Shown in pieces: positions 1 through 5,350 of a DNA stretch of 5,864 nucleotides. Position 1 is the stretch's first letter, and each line of letters begins with the position of its first letter. The position numbers and the translations under genes are program-made. This stretch comes from an uncultured Neisseria sp. (GTDB taxonomy: Bacteria > Pseudomonadota > Gammaproteobacteria > Burkholderiales > Neisseriaceae): the NCBI GenBank assembly GCA_937919795.1, contig CALFOA010000114.1:1-5864 (forward strand). Direction: 5' to 3'. Below the pieces are notes generated by a model, which was not told the DNA's origin, did no database searches, and saw only the letters and a list, made by a program, of their open reading frames with translations.

Positions 1-26
1 GAAAGAAGATGAATAAAAAGGGGCGT

Positions 27-35
27 ATTGTAGCA
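27..35 (-). promoter_or_regulatory. Possible extended -10 promoter element reading out of the left edge
   Basis: On the minus strand the bases read TGC-TACAAT, an extended -10 (TGN plus a TATAAT-like hexamer). No convincing -35 box is visible upstream, as is common for extended -10 promoters. It lies just beyond the terminator of the transporter gene and would drive a minus-strand gene beyond position 1. It could be a chance match. Confidence 0.3.
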
Positions 36-59
36 CACTTTAATGGATGTAGTTGCCGA

Positions 60-113
60 TGGCAATAAAATGCCTGTCTGAAAAAATATTTTCAGACAGG
101 CATTTTATTGCCA
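60..113 (-). terminator. Inverted uptake-sequence pair forming a terminator hairpin
   Basis: The sequence forms a perfect stem of 25 bp (60-84 with 89-113) around the 4-base loop AATA. Each arm contains the 12-mer TGCCTGTCTGAA (71-82 forward, 91-102 reverse), the TG-wad form of the Neisseriaceae DNA uptake sequence. A/T-rich flanks inside and outside the uptake core give U-tracts in either direction. It starts 28 bases past the stop codon of the minus-strand transporter gene and should terminate it. The symmetry would also allow it to stop transcripts entering from the left. Confidence 0.85.
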
Positions 114-140
114 ACCCATTATTCAATAGTTTTACCGTGA

Positions 141-1094
141 TTAAGCTTGTTTTCGTTTATCCCACCAAGCAAACAGATTGCCCAATACCGTACCCGATAC
201 CGAATGCCACACACAAGCCACCGCGGTGGCAATGGCGGATTCCGCATTACCCGGGAAGAATTTCGCGCTCAAGCCAGTGGCCAAGCCCGCATTTTGTACG
301 CCCACTTCAATCGCCAGCGTACGCTTCTTGGCGGTAGACATGCCAAACAGCGCGCCCGAATAAAAGCCCAGCACATAGCCGCTAATATTGTGCGCCGCAA
401 TCGCGAATACCATCACCGCGGCCGATTCCAGAAAGCGGTGGCCGTGTACCGCCGCCACCCCGCCAACAATACAGGCAAACGCCAACACCGCCACCCCCGG
501 CATGGTGGCACGCACATCGGCAAACCAGCGTTGTTGATGCAGCAGAATATTGCACACCGAGCCGATCACCACCGGCAGCAGCGTTACCAACAACATAAAT
601 TTAAACATGCCCCAGCCGTCCATATCCACCGTTTGCCCCACCAACAGCATCATCCACAACGGCGTCATCACCGGCGCGAGTAAAGTAGAAACCGTGGTCA
701 TCCCCACCGAATACGCCACATCGCCTTTCGCCAAAAAGCTCATGATGTTGGACGACACCCCGCCCGGGCAAGTACCCACCAACACCAAACCCAGCGTGAG
801 GCCGGGCGAAAGATTAAACAGCTTGGCAATACCGATCGCCAACAACGGCATAATCGTATACTGCATCGCCGCACCGATAAAAATATCCAAAGGACGCTGC
901 GCCAGAATGCGGTAATCTTCCTTACCCAAAGTGATGCCCATGCCGAGCATAATGATGCCCAACACCAAAATCTGCGTGTCGCCCTTTACCCACGCAAAAG
1001 TGGCCGGTTCAATCATCGCCACCACCGCTGCAAGGCAGATGACCACCGCGGTAAAGCGGGTTAACTGGGCGCTGAGTGCAGGTAAAAACGACAT
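141..1094 (-). CDS. Bile acid:sodium symporter (BASS) family transporter, paralogue 1
   Basis: This encodes a 317-residue polytopic inner-membrane protein with about ten hydrophobic segments, the size of the meningococcal structural model ASBT-NM (about 315 residues). The family couples sodium entry to uptake of an organic anion. For bacterial members the natural substrate is often not a bile acid, and pantoate has been reported for ASBT-NM. Predicted sodium-site residues are all present: Q78 in AAMQYTIMP, S115 and N116 in CPGGVSSNIM, S129 and T133 in the following helix, and E263 and Q267 in EVGVQNAGL. In the substrate cavity, the VWHN stretch of ASBT-NM reads VWHS here (H297 kept, Asn replaced by S298), and the Thr after PGG is Val113. 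An open reading extends 32 codons further upstream, but the ATG at 1094 has a good Shine-Dalgarno and begins the conserved family sequence. It is the downstream member of a tandem pair of paralogues. Substrate unknown. Confidence 0.93.
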   Translation of the reverse strand: MSFLPALSAQLTRFTAVVICLAAVVAMIEPATFAWVKGDTQILVLGIIMLGMGITLGKEDYRILAQRPLDIFIGAAMQYTIMPLLAIGIAKLFNLSPGLTLGLVLVGTCPGGVSSNIMSFLAKGDVAYSVGMTTVSTLLAPVMTPLWMMLLVGQTVDMDGWGMFKFMLLVTLLPVVIGSVCNILLHQQRWFADVRATMPGVAVLAFACIVGGVAAVHGHRFLESAAVMVFAIAAHNISGYVLGFYSGALFGMSTAKKRTLAIEVGVQNAGLATGLSAKFFPGNAESAIATAVACVWHSVSGTVLGNLFAWWDKRKQA

Positions 1095-1100
1095 AGAGCA

Positions 1101-1106
1101 TCCTTT
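1101..1106 (-). promoter_or_regulatory. Ribosome binding site fixing the start of BASS paralogue 1
   Basis: On the minus strand AAAGGA lies six bases before the ATG at 1094. This favours the 317-residue protein over an N-terminally extended reading whose extra 32 residues look unlike any BASS N-terminus. Confidence 0.7.
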
Positions 1107-1198
1107 GTATTTGTTAAGAAAAGAAAGGCTATTTTTACACAAAGCAACGGAGTTGGGTAGAGAAGAAACTCTATCTTTCTGGCATAGCAACCAAACAC

Positions 1199-1263
1199 AA
1201 TGCCTGTCTGAAAACGAACGAAGTGAGTTTCTGCGAAGCTAAAAATTCTTTCAGACAGGCATT
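1199..1263 (-). terminator. Inverted uptake-sequence pair with a long loop between the two transporters
   Basis: Two 15-base arms (1199-1213 and 1249-1263) are exact inverted copies, each containing TGCCTGTCTGAA (1201-1212 forward, 1250-1261 reverse). They are separated by 35 bases, far longer than the 4-base loop of the hairpin at 60-113. The structure starts about 20 bases past the stop codon of BASS paralogue 2 and lies before the start of paralogue 1. It probably terminates paralogue 2 and makes the two genes separate transcription units, with a weaker hairpin because of the long loop. Confidence 0.65.
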
Positions 1264-1283
1264 CGTGCTGTTTGATCTCTTAA

Positions 1284-2141
1284 CTAAGCCTTGCGACCAA
1301 AACGGTAATACGCAATATACGCCAACAAAATCACATTCATCAGCAAGGCATAAATCACCGCCGGCACCGCAAACGCCGCGTTGTTCAACACAAACGGGCT
1401 GCCCGCCACCGCAATCGCCTGCGCCGAATTCTGAATACCCGCTTCAATCACCACCGTGCGCCGCTGCCGCCCCTGCAAACCAAACCCTCCCGCCAACAAC
1501 GCCCCCGCCGCCATGGCCGCCGCAATCAGCAGCGAAACCATCAGTACCAACGAAGAAAAATGGCTCGCAATCAACTGCCGGTTTGCCACAAAAAACACCG
1601 TTGCCAGCAACAACAAAGCCGGAAATGCCGCCTTATCAATCCAACGCCCCACCCGCTTGGCCGCCTGCGAATAATAGTGGTTAAACACCATGCCCAACAG
1701 CATCGGCAACAACACCAGCACCCCGTTTTGCAGCAACAATTGCCCCGCAGGCAAATCAATGGTCGCCTGCCCCAAACCCGCCGTTTGCAGGCTGAAGGCC
1801 AACAGCGGCGGCAGGGTAAACACCGTCAGCACACTGCTCAACACCGTCAGCGTTACCGACAGCGGCACATCGCCTTTCGCCAGCAGCGTCAAAATATTGG
1901 AAGAACTGCCGCCCGGCGACGCCGCAATCAGCATCAAGCCCACCCACACATACGGCTCAGGCCGAAACCACCACACCAAGCCCAAAGCCAGCAGCGGCAA
2001 CACCAACATCTGCGCCGCCAGCCCCACCCACACCGCCTTCGGCTGCCGGATCAACGCCAACCACTCACCCGGTCGGAACGACAGCCCCAAACCAAACATC
2101 AACAGCAGCAAAATCGGCAACACAATTACAATGGGGTTCAT
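1284..2141 (-). CDS. Bile acid:sodium symporter (BASS) family transporter, paralogue 2
   Basis: This encodes a 285-residue, very hydrophobic membrane protein of the BASS fold, about 30 residues shorter than paralogue 1 at the N-terminus. It begins directly at the helix leading into LGLSF, so nine rather than ten membrane segments are likely. Sodium-site residues match the family: Q44 in LAAQMLVLP, S81 and N82 in SPGGSSSNIL, S95 and T99 in the next helix, and E233 and Q237 in VIEAGIQNSAQA. The cavity position that is VWHN in ASBT-NM reads LLMN here, keeping Asn269 but replacing the His with Met268, the reverse of paralogue 1. The ATG at 2141 is chosen as start. A TTG ten codons upstream would extend it, but that TTG overlaps the edge of a hairpin and neither start has a clear Shine-Dalgarno. 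It is the upstream member of the pair. Substrate unknown. Confidence 0.9.
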   Translation of the reverse strand: MNPIVIVLPILLLLMFGLGLSFRPGEWLALIRQPKAVWVGLAAQMLVLPLLALGLVWWFRPEPYVWVGLMLIAASPGGSSSNILTLLAKGDVPLSVTLTVLSSVLTVFTLPPLLAFSLQTAGLGQATIDLPAGQLLLQNGVLVLLPMLLGMVFNHYYSQAAKRVGRWIDKAAFPALLLLATVFFVANRQLIASHFSSLVLMVSLLIAAAMAAGALLAGGFGLQGRQRRTVVIEAGIQNSAQAIAVAGSPFVLNNAAFAVPAVIYALLMNVILLAYIAYYRFGRKA

Positions 2142-2170
2142 AAGCGTGGGAAATAAAAGATTACATGACA

Positions 2171-2194
2171 ACCGCCGGTATCCAAACCGGCGGT
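2171..2194. other. GC-rich hairpin in front of the transporter pair
   Basis: ACCGCCGGT and ACCGGCGGT form a perfect 9-bp stem around a 6-base loop. On the plus strand it is followed by GTTTTC, which makes it terminator-like for rightward transcription, yet no plus-strand gene lies to its left. On the minus strand it would lie just ahead of the BASS paralogue 2 start, where it could act as a leader hairpin. Role undecided. Confidence 0.55.
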
Positions 2195-2197
2195 GTT

Positions 2198-2209
2198 TTC
2201 AGACAGGCA
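2198..2209 (-). other. Single DNA uptake sequence (TG-wad form)
   Basis: The minus strand reads TGCCTGTCTGAA, identical to the copies in the two terminators to the left. It is unpaired: no inverted partner lies nearby, and it sits four bases right of the 2171-2194 hairpin. Such sites mark DNA for uptake during natural transformation in Neisseriaceae. Confidence 0.8.
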
Positions 2210-2250
2210 TTGTATAAACAATCGGCTTGATGGAGCAACCGTATAGGATA

Positions 2251-2266
2251 CCAACCTACGCTTGCT
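2251..2266 (-). repeat. Fragment of the RAYT-associated repeat, left of the dehydrogenase
   Basis: CCAACCTACGCTTGCT is an exact 16-base match to the tail of the inverted REP of repeat unit 3 (5151-5166), including the CTAC that is the GTAG mark on the minus strand. The rest of that hairpin is absent. An isolated remnant of the repeat is the simplest reading. Confidence 0.7.
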
Positions 2267-2290
2267 TGTATTAATTTCTCGTGCTACATT
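2263..2290 (+). promoter_or_regulatory. Possible promoter of the alcohol dehydrogenase
   Basis: TTGCTT (2263-2268) and TACATT (2285-2290) are spaced 16 bases apart and resemble -35 and -10 boxes, about 60 bases before the start codon. The -35 match overlaps the repeat fragment. The surrounding DNA is AT-rich, so chance matches are likely. Confidence 0.25.
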
Positions 2291-2335
2291 TTTTTCATAC
2301 ATTCGTTTTAAATAAGCGTATTTTGTTGCCTAAAA

Positions 2336-2343
2336 AAGGAGGA
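2336..2343 (+). promoter_or_regulatory. Strong ribosome binding site of the alcohol dehydrogenase
   Basis: AAGGAGGA is a near-full complement of the 16S rRNA tail and sits six bases before the ATG at 2350. It decides the start against an in-frame GTG at 2281. It is stronger than any other Shine-Dalgarno in the window. Confidence 0.85.
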
Positions 2344-2349
2344 AAGCTT

Positions 2350-3447
2350 ATGAAAATGAAATCAGCAGTGGTTATGTCTCAAGGTGCAGATATTGCCATC
2401 ATGGATCTTGAACTAGACGACCCCAAGGCCAATGAAGTCTTGATTAAAACCGTTGCTTCAGGTCTTTGTCACACAGATTTGGCTGGGCGTGATGCGGGCA
2501 TGGCACCGTACCCTTTAGCACTCGGCCATGAAGGATCTGGTATTGTTGAGAAAGTAGGCAGTGCGGTAACAACTGTTCAACCCGGCGACCATGTGGTCAC
2601 ATCCTTTGGTTATTGTGGCCATTGTCGAAACTGTTTGACTGGCCACCCCGCGCTTTGCCAAGACTTAAATACCTTGAATTTTGGTGGGCATCACTACGAT
2701 GGAACTCATAGACACCATTTTGAAGATGGCAGTGATGTATCAAGCTTCTTTGGACAGTCTTCTCTGTCACAGTATATTGTTGCTGACGAGCACAATGTAG
2801 TCAAAGTGGATAAGGAAGTTGACCTTCGTTTGTTGGGGCCGCTAGCATGCGGTCTGCAAACCGGCGCGGGAACAGTCTTGAACTATCTGAAACCTGAATT
2901 TGGCTCAACCCTAGTTGTAGCGGGTGTCGGAGGAGTGGGTTTGGCAGCAATTATGGCTGCTAAAATTTGCAACCTCAAGGAAATCATAGCCATTGATATT
3001 CACGACAATCGTCTTGAATTAGCTAAGGAGCTTGGTGCAACCGCCGTAATCAACAGTAAAACCATCGATGGTAGCGTAGAAGATACTATCAGGGCGTTGG
3101 TTCCCAATGGGGTTGATTATAGTATTGATACAACGGGTTATTCACCTCTGATTAAAGAATTAGTGCACGTCCTCCGCCCAGGCGGGACAGCCATGTTGAT
3201 CGGAATGACCGGAGATTTAACCCTCAATATCCAGGCTGAACTGATGGCCGATTCTAAGAAACTGATTGGCTTGGTTGAGGGAGATTCTATTCCTCAGCTC
3301 TTTATCCCGGAGTTGGTCAACTACTACAAGGCTGGTCTCTTCCCATTTGACAAATTGGTTAAATTCTTCCCATTTGAGGACATCCAAGGGGCAGTTGATG
3401 CCATGTTGGATGGCAGTGTGATTAAACCGATTGTCACTTTTGACTAA
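2350..3447 (+). CDS. Zinc-dependent alcohol dehydrogenase, aryl-alcohol dehydrogenase type
   Basis: This encodes a 365-residue cytosolic medium-chain dehydrogenase, full length for the family. It would interconvert an alcohol and its aldehyde with NAD. The GroES-like domain carries the catalytic zinc ligands C40 (GLCHTD), H60 with E61 (GHEGSG) and C167 (LACGLQTG). The structural zinc lobe has C89, C92, C95 and C103. The Rossmann fold shows GVGGVG at 192-197 and an acidic D216 at the end of the second strand, which favours NAD over NADP. FFGQSSLSQY (133-142) resembles the motif of benzyl/aryl-alcohol dehydrogenases such as XylB, but aromatic substrate preference is inferred only. The gene is visibly more AT-rich, with A/T-ending codons, than the transporter genes to its left, and has an unusually strong Shine-Dalgarno. 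Fragments of the RAYT repeat lie on both sides. Together these suggest acquisition by transfer. It appears monocistronic. Confidence 0.92.
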   Translation: MKMKSAVVMSQGADIAIMDLELDDPKANEVLIKTVASGLCHTDLAGRDAGMAPYPLALGHEGSGIVEKVGSAVTTVQPGDHVVTSFGYCGHCRNCLTGHPALCQDLNTLNFGGHHYDGTHRHHFEDGSDVSSFFGQSSLSQYIVADEHNVVKVDKEVDLRLLGPLACGLQTGAGTVLNYLKPEFGSTLVVAGVGGVGLAAIMAAKICNLKEIIAIDIHDNRLELAKELGATAVINSKTIDGSVEDTIRALVPNGVDYSIDTTGYSPLIKELVHVLRPGGTAMLIGMTGDLTLNIQAELMADSKKLIGLVEGDSIPQLFIPELVNYYKAGLFPFDKLVKFFPFEDIQGAVDAMLDGSVIKPIVTFD

Positions 3448-3460
3448 AAGCAGCACCCGC

Positions 3461-3490
3461 GGCCGCCGACACGCAGCACAGTTGGCGGCC
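3461..3490 (+). terminator. Hairpin after the alcohol dehydrogenase
   Basis: GGCCGCC (3461-3467) pairs with GGCGGCC (3484-3490). The stem extends inward through one G-T wobble and two further pairs to about 10 bp around a 10-base loop. TTTT follows only five bases later (3496-3499), so this is an imperfect intrinsic terminator. It starts 14 bases past the dehydrogenase stop and lies between convergent genes. Confidence 0.45.
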
Positions 3491-3507
3491 AGCTGTTTTA
3501 TGCCGGC

Positions 3508-3542
3508 CAGTTCGCGTAGGTTCACCGTTTCAAGCAGCCTTG
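3508..3542 (+). repeat. Internally deleted RAYT-associated repeat, right of the dehydrogenase
   Basis: CAGTTCGCGTAGGTT (3508-3522) exactly matches the linker end and GTAG head of the repeat units in the array. CACCGTTT plus a diverged uptake core (CAAGCAGCCTTG) then follows, matching the unit's middle. The roughly 50 bases normally between these two parts, including most of the REP hairpin, are missing. The uptake-like core TTCAAGCAGCCT (3529-3540) is a degenerate variant. Confidence 0.65.
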
Positions 3543-3558
3543 AGCGATTGCATCCGGA

Positions 3559-3972
3559 CTACGGGAGAACAAACGACACCCCGGCAAGCATGGCACCCAA
3601 AACCAGCAAAAACAGGCCAGGCAGCCAAGTGTTGACAAAGGATTTGATGTCGGCCGCTTCCGGCTGCTGCGGCGGGAAAAAGACCTGTACTTTCCGCCCA
3701 AGGCCATAGGCTTCGGCCTGTATGCTGACCGAGGAGGTAATCGTGTATTCCTGCCCCCGGCAGGTGAAGCAGACCTGCGGCAAATAATGCACCTTACTCC
3801 AGTAGTCTGTTTTTTGCACAAAGCCGACAATCATACCGTCGGCGGTTTGCGCATGCTTGAGCCGCCAGGCCAAGTGCAGCAGATACCCCGCCCCTACCAG
3901 CATAGTGCCGGTGCCGATCAGCAGAAACAGCCAGGCCGCGAACTTGAATAAAAAAAACAGTAAATCAACCAT
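3559..3972 (-). CDS. Small membrane protein with a DUF3592-type domain
   Basis: This encodes a 137-residue protein with a hydrophobic segment at about residues 4-36, a soluble middle and a second hydrophobic segment at about 116-136 that ends the protein. The middle has the pattern typical of DUF3592: a short strand (GMIVGFVQKT), a Y-x-P stretch (HYLPQVCFTCRGQEYT), then YGLGRKVQVFFPPQQPEAA, where a glycine leads into a strand and a Pro-rich turn. This fold is found in small bacterial inner-membrane proteins of unknown function, and nothing here adds a specific role. The ATG at 3972 is the only good start, with a weak GGAAAA upstream. Composition is GC-rich like the transporter genes, so it is probably resident. 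It converges on the dehydrogenase, and its upstream side runs straight into the degenerate repeat unit at 4000. Confidence 0.8.
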   Translation of the reverse strand: MVDLLFFLFKFAAWLFLLIGTGTMLVGAGYLLHLAWRLKHAQTADGMIVGFVQKTDYWSKVHYLPQVCFTCRGQEYTITSSVSIQAEAYGLGRKVQVFFPPQQPEAADIKSFVNTWLPGLFLLVLGAMLAGVSFVLP

Positions 3973-3999
3973 GGTTTTTCCGGGTGTGTGGTGTCGGCC

Positions 4000-4126
4000 G
4001 GCTTAGGCAGATACGCCATCATCCAACGAAACGGTTCGGTTTCCCCAATATCACCGTTTTCAGACAGCCTTGGTTTGAAATTCCGGCATTTTTGTTGGGT
4101 TGCGCTTACGGCTAACCCAACCCACG
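4000..4126. repeat. Degenerate REP-pair unit downstream of the RAYT gene (unit 0)
   Basis: This follows the array units in order: a decayed REP hairpin (about 4000-4026), the shared core from CCAACGAAACGGTTCGG, an uptake-like site TTCAGACAGCCT (4059-4070), and an inverted REP hairpin GTTGGGTT/AACCCAAC (4094-4121) followed by CCCAC. Read on the minus strand, that inverted REP is headed by GTGG, which fits the GTRG tetranucleotide recognised by RAYT enzymes. It ends eight bases before the RAYT stop codon. Confidence 0.8.
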
Positions 4127-4134
4127 CAAGTAGA

Positions 4135-4662
4135 TTATTCACCATAATCTCTCTCATCATCTTCCCAATCCGCCCAATCCGGCGGCAATATACCTTGTGC
4201 CACATAACGGTGAAACGAAGAATAAGGCCAGTCGCTCACCGTGTTCACATAACCGTGTTTCACCGGATTGAAATGAATATAGTCGATATGGGCATTTAAA
4301 TCCTGCTGATTACGGATTTCATGCTCCCAATAACGGCGCTGCCAAATACCGCGTTCCTTTTTCTTGCTGCGGCTTGCGGTAAGCGTTTCCGTTTTGGGCA
4401 AGGCTTTGGAAAATTTTGTTTTAATCAAACGCAGGCGGGTGGGATAGTTGCAGTCGTTTTCAGGTGGTAACGCCATCAACAAATGCAGATGCTCCGGCAA
4501 GATGCAAACGGCCACAATATCAAAAGGATGCTTTTGTTTTACCTCAGCAAAGGCACGGCGTAATACATCAATATGCCGCACCAGCAAATCCTGCCGACGG
4601 TTTTGCAGCGTGAGGGTGAAGAAATAATAGCCGCCAGGGGTAAAAGAACGACGGTAACGCAT
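4135..4662 (-). CDS. REP-associated tyrosine transposase (RAYT, TnpA-REP family)
   Basis: This encodes a 175-residue single-domain Y1 HUH nuclease related to IS200/IS605 transposases, slightly longer than the E. coli RAYT (about 165). Members nick single-stranded REP hairpins next to a conserved GTRG tetranucleotide. The sequence is intact. It has the N-terminal YRRSFTPGGYYFFTLTL stretch and the HUH metal motif H58-L-H60 in LPEHLHLLM. It also has WQRRYWEHEIRN at 107-118 and the catalytic tyrosine, predicted Y128, in HIDYIHFNPVKHG. WPYSSFHRYV at 145-154 is the usual C-terminal signature. The acidic tail (DWEDDERDYGE) is not needed for the call. The ATG at 4662 begins the conserved sequence, but no clear Shine-Dalgarno precedes it, so expression may be low, as is common in this family. 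REP pairs flank it on both sides, the classical arrangement for a RAYT and its cognate repeats. Confidence 0.93.
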   Translation of the reverse strand: MRYRRSFTPGGYYFFTLTLQNRRQDLLVRHIDVLRRAFAEVKQKHPFDIVAVCILPEHLHLLMALPPENDCNYPTRLRLIKTKFSKALPKTETLTASRSKKKERGIWQRRYWEHEIRNQQDLNAHIDYIHFNPVKHGYVNTVSDWPYSSFHRYVAQGILPPDWADWEDDERDYGE

Positions 4663-4704
4663 AGAGTAGATAATTTTTATCGATAAGTAAGTAAATCGTT
4701 AAAG

Positions 4705-4866
4705 GTAGGTTGGGTTAGCCGCAGGCGTAACCCAACGAAACGGTTTGGATCCAAACATCACCATTTTCAGACGGCCTTGGTTTGAAGCTCAAGCATGTTG
4801 TTGGGTTACGCCTACGGCTAACCCACGTTGAGCATCACCTCGAACATGATAAATCACACAGTTCGC
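4705..4866. repeat. REP-pair unit 1
   Basis: The REP hairpin spans 4705-4736, with the inner stem GCC/GGC differing from the other units. An uptake sequence TTCAGACGGCCT lies at 4766-4777. The inverted REP (4800-4825) is cut short at TAACCCA and lacks its CTAC end. The core here forms a perfect 14-base palindrome, GTTTGGATCCAAAC (4743-4756). This unit lies on the 5' side of the RAYT gene, 42 bases from its start codon. Confidence 0.8.
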
Positions 4867-5030
4867 GTAGGTTGGGTTAGGCGGCACACCGTAACCCAAC
4901 GAAACAGTTCGGATCCAAACATCGCCGTTTTCAGACGGCCTTGGTTTGAAGCTCAAGCATGTTGTTGGGTTGCACCTACGGCTAACCCACGTTGAACATC
5001 ACCCCGAACATGATAAATCACACAGTTCGC
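4867..5030. repeat. REP-pair unit 2
   Basis: The REP hairpin spans 4867-4900, with an inner GGCG/CACC pair partly broken. The uptake sequence TTCAGACGGCCT lies at 4930-4941. The inverted REP (4964-4989) lacks its CTAC end in the same way as unit 1, so these two units share a deletion. Confidence 0.8.
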
Positions 5031-5212
5031 GTAGGTTGGGTTAGGCGGTACGCCGTAACCCAACGAAACGGTTCGGATCCAAACATCACCGTTTACAGAC
5101 GGCTTTGGTTTGAAGCTCAAGCATGTTGTTGGGTTACGCCTACGGCTAACCCAACCTACGCTTGCTAACCCACGTTGAGCATCTCCCGAACAAGATAAAT
5201 CACACAGTTCGC
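5031..5212. repeat. REP-pair unit 3, with complete inverted REP
   Basis: The REP hairpin spans 5031-5064. The uptake copy at 5094-5105 has two changes (TACAGACGGCTT) and is probably inactive. The inverted REP at 5128-5159 is complete with CTAC. It is followed by CTTGCTAACCCA, which gives a direct repeat GCTAACCCA at 5145-5153 and 5164-5172, 19 bases apart. The core shows AAACGGT/ACCGTTT as an extra short inverted repeat. Confidence 0.8.
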
Positions 5213-5350
5213 GTAGGTTGGGTTAGGCGGCACGCCGTAACCCAACGAAACGGTTCGGTATCCCAAACATCACCGTTTTCAGACGGCCTTGGTTTGAAGC
5301 TCAAGCATGTTGTTGGGTTACGCCTGCGGCTAACCCAACCTACGCTTGCT
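5213..5350. repeat. REP-pair unit 4, at the end of the LRAT-domain gene
   Basis: The REP hairpin spans 5213-5246, an intact uptake sequence TTCAGACGGCCT lies at 5278-5289, and a complete inverted REP with CTAC spans 5312-5343. The common tail GCTTGCT continues to 5350 and reaches into the stop codon of the neighbouring gene. The paired hairpins may also terminate that gene. Confidence 0.8.

Larger units (their letters stand above)
4705..5343. repeat. Tandem array of four REP-pair units with embedded uptake sequences
   Basis: This is the largest gene-free stretch in the window (4663-5348). Four near-identical units start with GTAG at 4705, 4867, 5031 and 5213, giving periods of 162, 164 and 182. 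Each unit has a GTAG-headed hairpin GTTGGGTTA/TAACCCAAC, then a core with GGATCC or a variant, then an uptake-sequence copy on the minus strand. A copy of the hairpin in opposite orientation follows, then a linker containing ATAAATCACACAGTTCGC. This is the layout of a bacterial interspersed mosaic element (paired inverted REPs). I see no open reading frame of interest inside it. Confidence 0.9.

Noticed and set aside
147..1242. Several plus-strand open frames over the first transporter gene
   Set aside because: They lie antisense to a clearly conserved BASS gene, and their translations are rich in Arg, His, Gln and Pro, typical of reverse-strand reading of GC-rich coding DNA.
2142..2171. TTG start for BASS paralogue 2
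   Set aside because: The added ten residues are not part of a membrane segment and the TTG abuts a 9-bp hairpin. The ATG at 2141 is simpler, although it lacks a clear Shine-Dalgarno.
1223..2217. Open frames on both strands overlapping the second transporter gene
   Set aside because: Low-complexity Pro/Gln/His-rich or Cys-rich translations in other frames of a conserved gene, with no domain signatures.
2281..2349. N-terminal extension of the alcohol dehydrogenase from a GTG at 2281
   Set aside because: The extra 23 residues do not look like the family, the extension would run through the AAGGAGGA ribosome site, and the ATG at 2350 is ideally spaced.
3217..3525. Minus-strand open frame across the 3' end of the dehydrogenase
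   Set aside because: Most of it is antisense to the conserved dehydrogenase, and the rest covers a hairpin and a repeat fragment. No recognisable domain.
3918..4299. Open frames on both strands across the DUF3592 start, unit 0 and the RAYT end
   Set aside because: They run through repeat sequence and across two real genes in other frames, with no protein signature.
4705..5343. Regularly spaced repeats that could suggest a CRISPR array
   Set aside because: The periods are 162-182 bases, the whole unit is repeated with no unique spacers, and no cas genes are present. The units are paired REP hairpins.
4000..5350. A complete IS200/IS605 insertion sequence
   Set aside because: The transposase is of the RAYT subgroup, and the flanks are multi-copy REP pairs with GTRG heads rather than a single left and right end. 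No accessory tnpB-like gene is present.
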